NCBI RefSeq assembly: GCF_031181555.1
Contig: NZ_JAPSKQ010000027.1
Location: forward strand, 1-51,836
Length of the DNA: 51,836 bases
Source: Streptomyces sp.
GTDB lineage: Bacteria; Actinomycetota; Actinomycetes; Streptomycetales; Streptomycetaceae
Direction of reading: 5' to 3'
A program made the translations under genes and the position numbers. Below are positions 50,421-51,836 of the stretch, one piece after another; position 1 is the first letter of the stretch; each line of letters starts with the position of its first letter. The notes beneath the pieces are model-generated. The model saw only the letters and a list, made by a program, of their open reading frames with translations. It made no database searches and was not told the origin of the DNA.

Positions 50421-50969
50421 TCAGGCGGGGTCGATCTCGCGCAGCAGGCCGGTCTTCACGTCGAAGACGAAGCCGCGCACGTCGTCGGTGTGCAGCAGGA
50501 ACGGCGAGGTGCGCACGCGCTGCATCGACTGGCGTACGTCCTGGTCGACGTCCCGGAAGGCCTCCACGGCCCAGGCGGGACGCTGGCCGACCTCCATCTC
50601 CAGATCGTGCCGGAACTCCTCGGTGAGCGACTCCAGACCGCAGCCGGTGTGGTGGATGAGGACCACGCTGCGGGTGCCGAGCGCCCGCTGGCTGATGGTC
50701 AGCGAGCGGATCACGTCGTCGGTGACCACCCCGCCCGCGTTGCGGATGGTGTGACAGTCGCCCAGTTGGAGGCCGAGCGCGGCGTGCAGGTCGAGCCGGG
50801 CGTCCATGCAGGCCACCACGGCGACGCGCAGCACCGGCCGGGCGTCCATCCCGGGATCGGTGAACGCGGAGGCGTATTGCTGGTTGGCCTCGACCAGGCG
50901 GTCGGTGACCGTGCCGTGGCCGACGGTGGTGCTTCCGGAGGCTGCGGGAACCGATGCAGAAGTCGTCAT
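50421..50969 (-). CDS. Beta-carbonic anhydrase
   Basis: A 182-residue zinc enzyme interconverting carbon dioxide and bicarbonate. Zinc ligands are visible as Cys-x-Asp-x-Arg in VVACMDARLDL near residue 50 and His-x2-Cys in IHHTGCGLE near 105; Asp-Arg form the usual dyad. ATG 50969 follows TACCGT after 7 bp, so it is preferred to the ATG 6 bp earlier or GTG 50990. It is leftward and divergent from rsmH. Cytoplasmic: no signal peptide. Confidence 0.9.
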   Translation of the reverse strand: MTTSASVPAASGSTTVGHGTVTDRLVEANQQYASAFTDPGMDARPVLRVAVVACMDARLDLHAALGLQLGDCHTIRNAGGVVTDDVIRSLTISQRALGTRSVVLIHHTGCGLESLTEEFRHDLEMEVGQRPAWAVEAFRDVDQDVRQSMQRVRTSPFLLHTDDVRGFVFDVKTGLLREIDPA

Positions 50970-50976
50970 ACTCATG

Positions 50977-50982
50977 ACGGTA
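50977..50982 (-). promoter_or_regulatory. TACCGT -10, leaderless-type start for carbonic anhydrase
   Basis: On the minus strand TACCGT (50982 to 50977) stands 7 bp before ATG 50969. Confidence 0.45.
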
Positions 50983-51390
50983 CTGGTCACCCGGGGATCG
51001 GGCCCGCTGTGAGAGGGGACAAAGGACGTCATCGACCCTGGGTGTGAGGTAACCCACAAGAGTGGTGTGGGCCTCCTCCTACGGGTGATTTCACCCGGTG
51101 CGCGCCTTGACCCGCAGGGCGGGCCGCGACGCGCAGGCCGGTTGATTGACCGGGCGACACCGTGGACTAAAGTGACGCGAAGCGGGAGGCGAGACCATCC
51201 GCTGCACTGTTTTTCCGGAGATCCCGGCGAGAACCCGGAGGTCTCCCCGCGTACGCGGCGCGTACGTACGGCTCGGCCTCCTCCCGTTCCCGGCCGGCTG
51301 ACGCTTCCGGCGCCGGCCGACCGCCCCTTCACCGGGGGAGGGCGGGAACCCGGCGGTGCGTCACGGCCGCGCCGGACCTGAGAGGGCCCC
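50983..51390. other. Region upstream of rsmH, dcw promoter
   Basis: About 400 bp without a gene. TTGACC (51146-51151), 16-bp spacer and TAAAGT (51168-51173) make a good promoter for rsmH with a leader of about 210 nt. GCGTACGCGGCGCGTACGTACG near 51250 is locally palindromic. No mraZ frame, which precedes rsmH in many bacteria, is visible. Confidence 0.55.
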
Positions 51391-51836
51391 TTGAGTCACA
51401 GTCGACACGTCCCGGTGATGCTCCAGCGGTGCCTGGACCTGTTGGCACCCGCCCTGGAGCGGCCGGGAGCGGTGGTCGTCGACTGCACCCTCGGCCTCGG
51501 CGGACACAGCGAGGCCCTGCTGCGGCGGTTCCCCGAGGCGCGGCTCGTCGCCCTGGACCGCGACAAGGAGGCCCTGCGCCTGGCCGGTGAGCGGCTCGCC
51601 CCCTTCGGCGAGCGGGCCACCCCGGTGCACGCCGTCTACGACGAGCTCCCCGACGTCCTCGCCCGGCTCGGCATCCCGCGCGTCCAGGGCGTCCTGTTCG
51701 ACCTCGGGGTGTCCTCCATGCAGCTCGACGAGGCCGACCGCGGCTTCGCCTACGCCCAGGACGCCCCGCTCGACATGCGCATGGACCAGACGACCGGCGT
51801 CAGCGCCGCCGAGGTCCTCAACACCTACCCGCCCGG
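51391..51836 (+). CDS. rsmH: 16S rRNA (cytosine1402-N4)-methyltransferase, 5' part
   Basis: The first 148 codons are present; the gene runs off the window. The protein methylates C1402 in the ribosomal P site using SAM. It begins [19 protein letters not shown], with the SAM-binding [16 protein letters not shown] near residue 30, [16 protein letters not shown], and [20 protein letters not shown] further on, all typical of RsmH/MraW. TTG 51391 is the start, with GAGAGGG about 4 bp upstream. It is the first gene of the division and cell-wall cluster. Confidence 0.95.
   Translation, partial: MSHSRHVPVMLQRCLDLLAPALERPGAVVVDCTLGLGGHSEALLRRFPEARLVALDRDKEALRLAGERLAPFGERATPVHAVYDELPDVLARLGIPRVQGVLFDLGVSSMQLDEADRGFAYAQDAPLDMRMDQTTGVSAAEVLNTYPP

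Noticed and set aside
51242..51262. CTCCCCGCGTACGCGG, similar to half of a CRISPR repeat
   Set aside because: Single copy, palindrome broken after GCGG, no second unit 60 bp away.

Overview
The window is about 52 kb of very GC-rich chromosomal DNA from an actinobacterium, almost certainly a Streptomyces. The evidence is codon use, GTG/TTG starts, a glkA-type ROK glucokinase, a class II DAHP synthase, PASTA kinase, DUF3040 and HEPN_SAV_6107 proteins, and gene order. The order agrees, from memory, with the S. coelicolor stretch running from about SCO2136 (left) down to rsmH near SCO2092 (right). The right end enters the division and cell-wall (dcw) cluster. This is core chromosome: I see no prophage, transposase, tRNA or rRNA.

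Layout. 0-6 kb: two tandem secreted NlpC/P60 endopeptidases, a gluzincin-type lipoprotein, and a divergent pair of mannosyltransferase-like genes (GT87 membrane enzyme and PimB'-like GT4). 6-18.6 kb: long-chain acyl-CoA synthetase, metallophosphoesterase, SRPBCC protein, ArsA-like ATPase, a small acidic protein, glucokinase, an EEP hydrolase coupled to an ankyrin protein, an alpha/beta hydrolase with a membrane partner, PlsC acyltransferase, and a two-component pair. 18.7-25 kb: D-lactate dehydrogenase-like enzyme, fused anthranilate synthase with its Trp-codon leader peptide and attenuator, a TetR regulator with clear palindromes, a START-like/DUF2867 protein, and aromatic-pathway DAHP synthase. 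Two tiny CRISPR-like repeat pairs (periods 61 and 60 bp) lie at the edges of this block. 25-30 kb: iron storage (iron box, bfd, bfr), molybdopterin oxidoreductase, endonuclease IV, PASTA Ser/Thr kinase. 30-36 kb: TPP-riboswitch thiO-thiS-thiG operon, ferredoxin reductase-like protein, a small winged-helix protein like the PknL substrate Rv2175c, thiE, metF. 36-45 kb: a Tyr/Gln/Gly-rich membrane protein, a phytoene-desaturase-like enzyme, a TetR/YhgE/degenerate-ABC export operon, HEPN protein, methyltransferase, DUF3040 protein. 45-52 kb: MoxR ATPase-DUF58-transglutaminase operon, beta-carbonic anhydrase, start of rsmH.

How they fit. Much of the content and part of the order recall the Mycobacterium tuberculosis block Rv2165c-Rv2188c (rsmH, DUF3040, MetF-like, Rv2175c, PknL, DAHP synthase, GT87, PlsC, ArsA-like, SRPBCC, FadD15, PimB'). 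This suggests an ancient actinobacterial neighbourhood linking phospholipid mannoside and envelope synthesis to the division cluster. Regulation is unusually readable. At least eleven genes have a TANNNT hexamer 6-8 bp before the start codon with little or no Shine-Dalgarno sequence, the mark of leaderless transcripts. There is also a TPP riboswitch, a Trp attenuator, an iron box and two TetR operators. Assignments come from motif reading without database searches.
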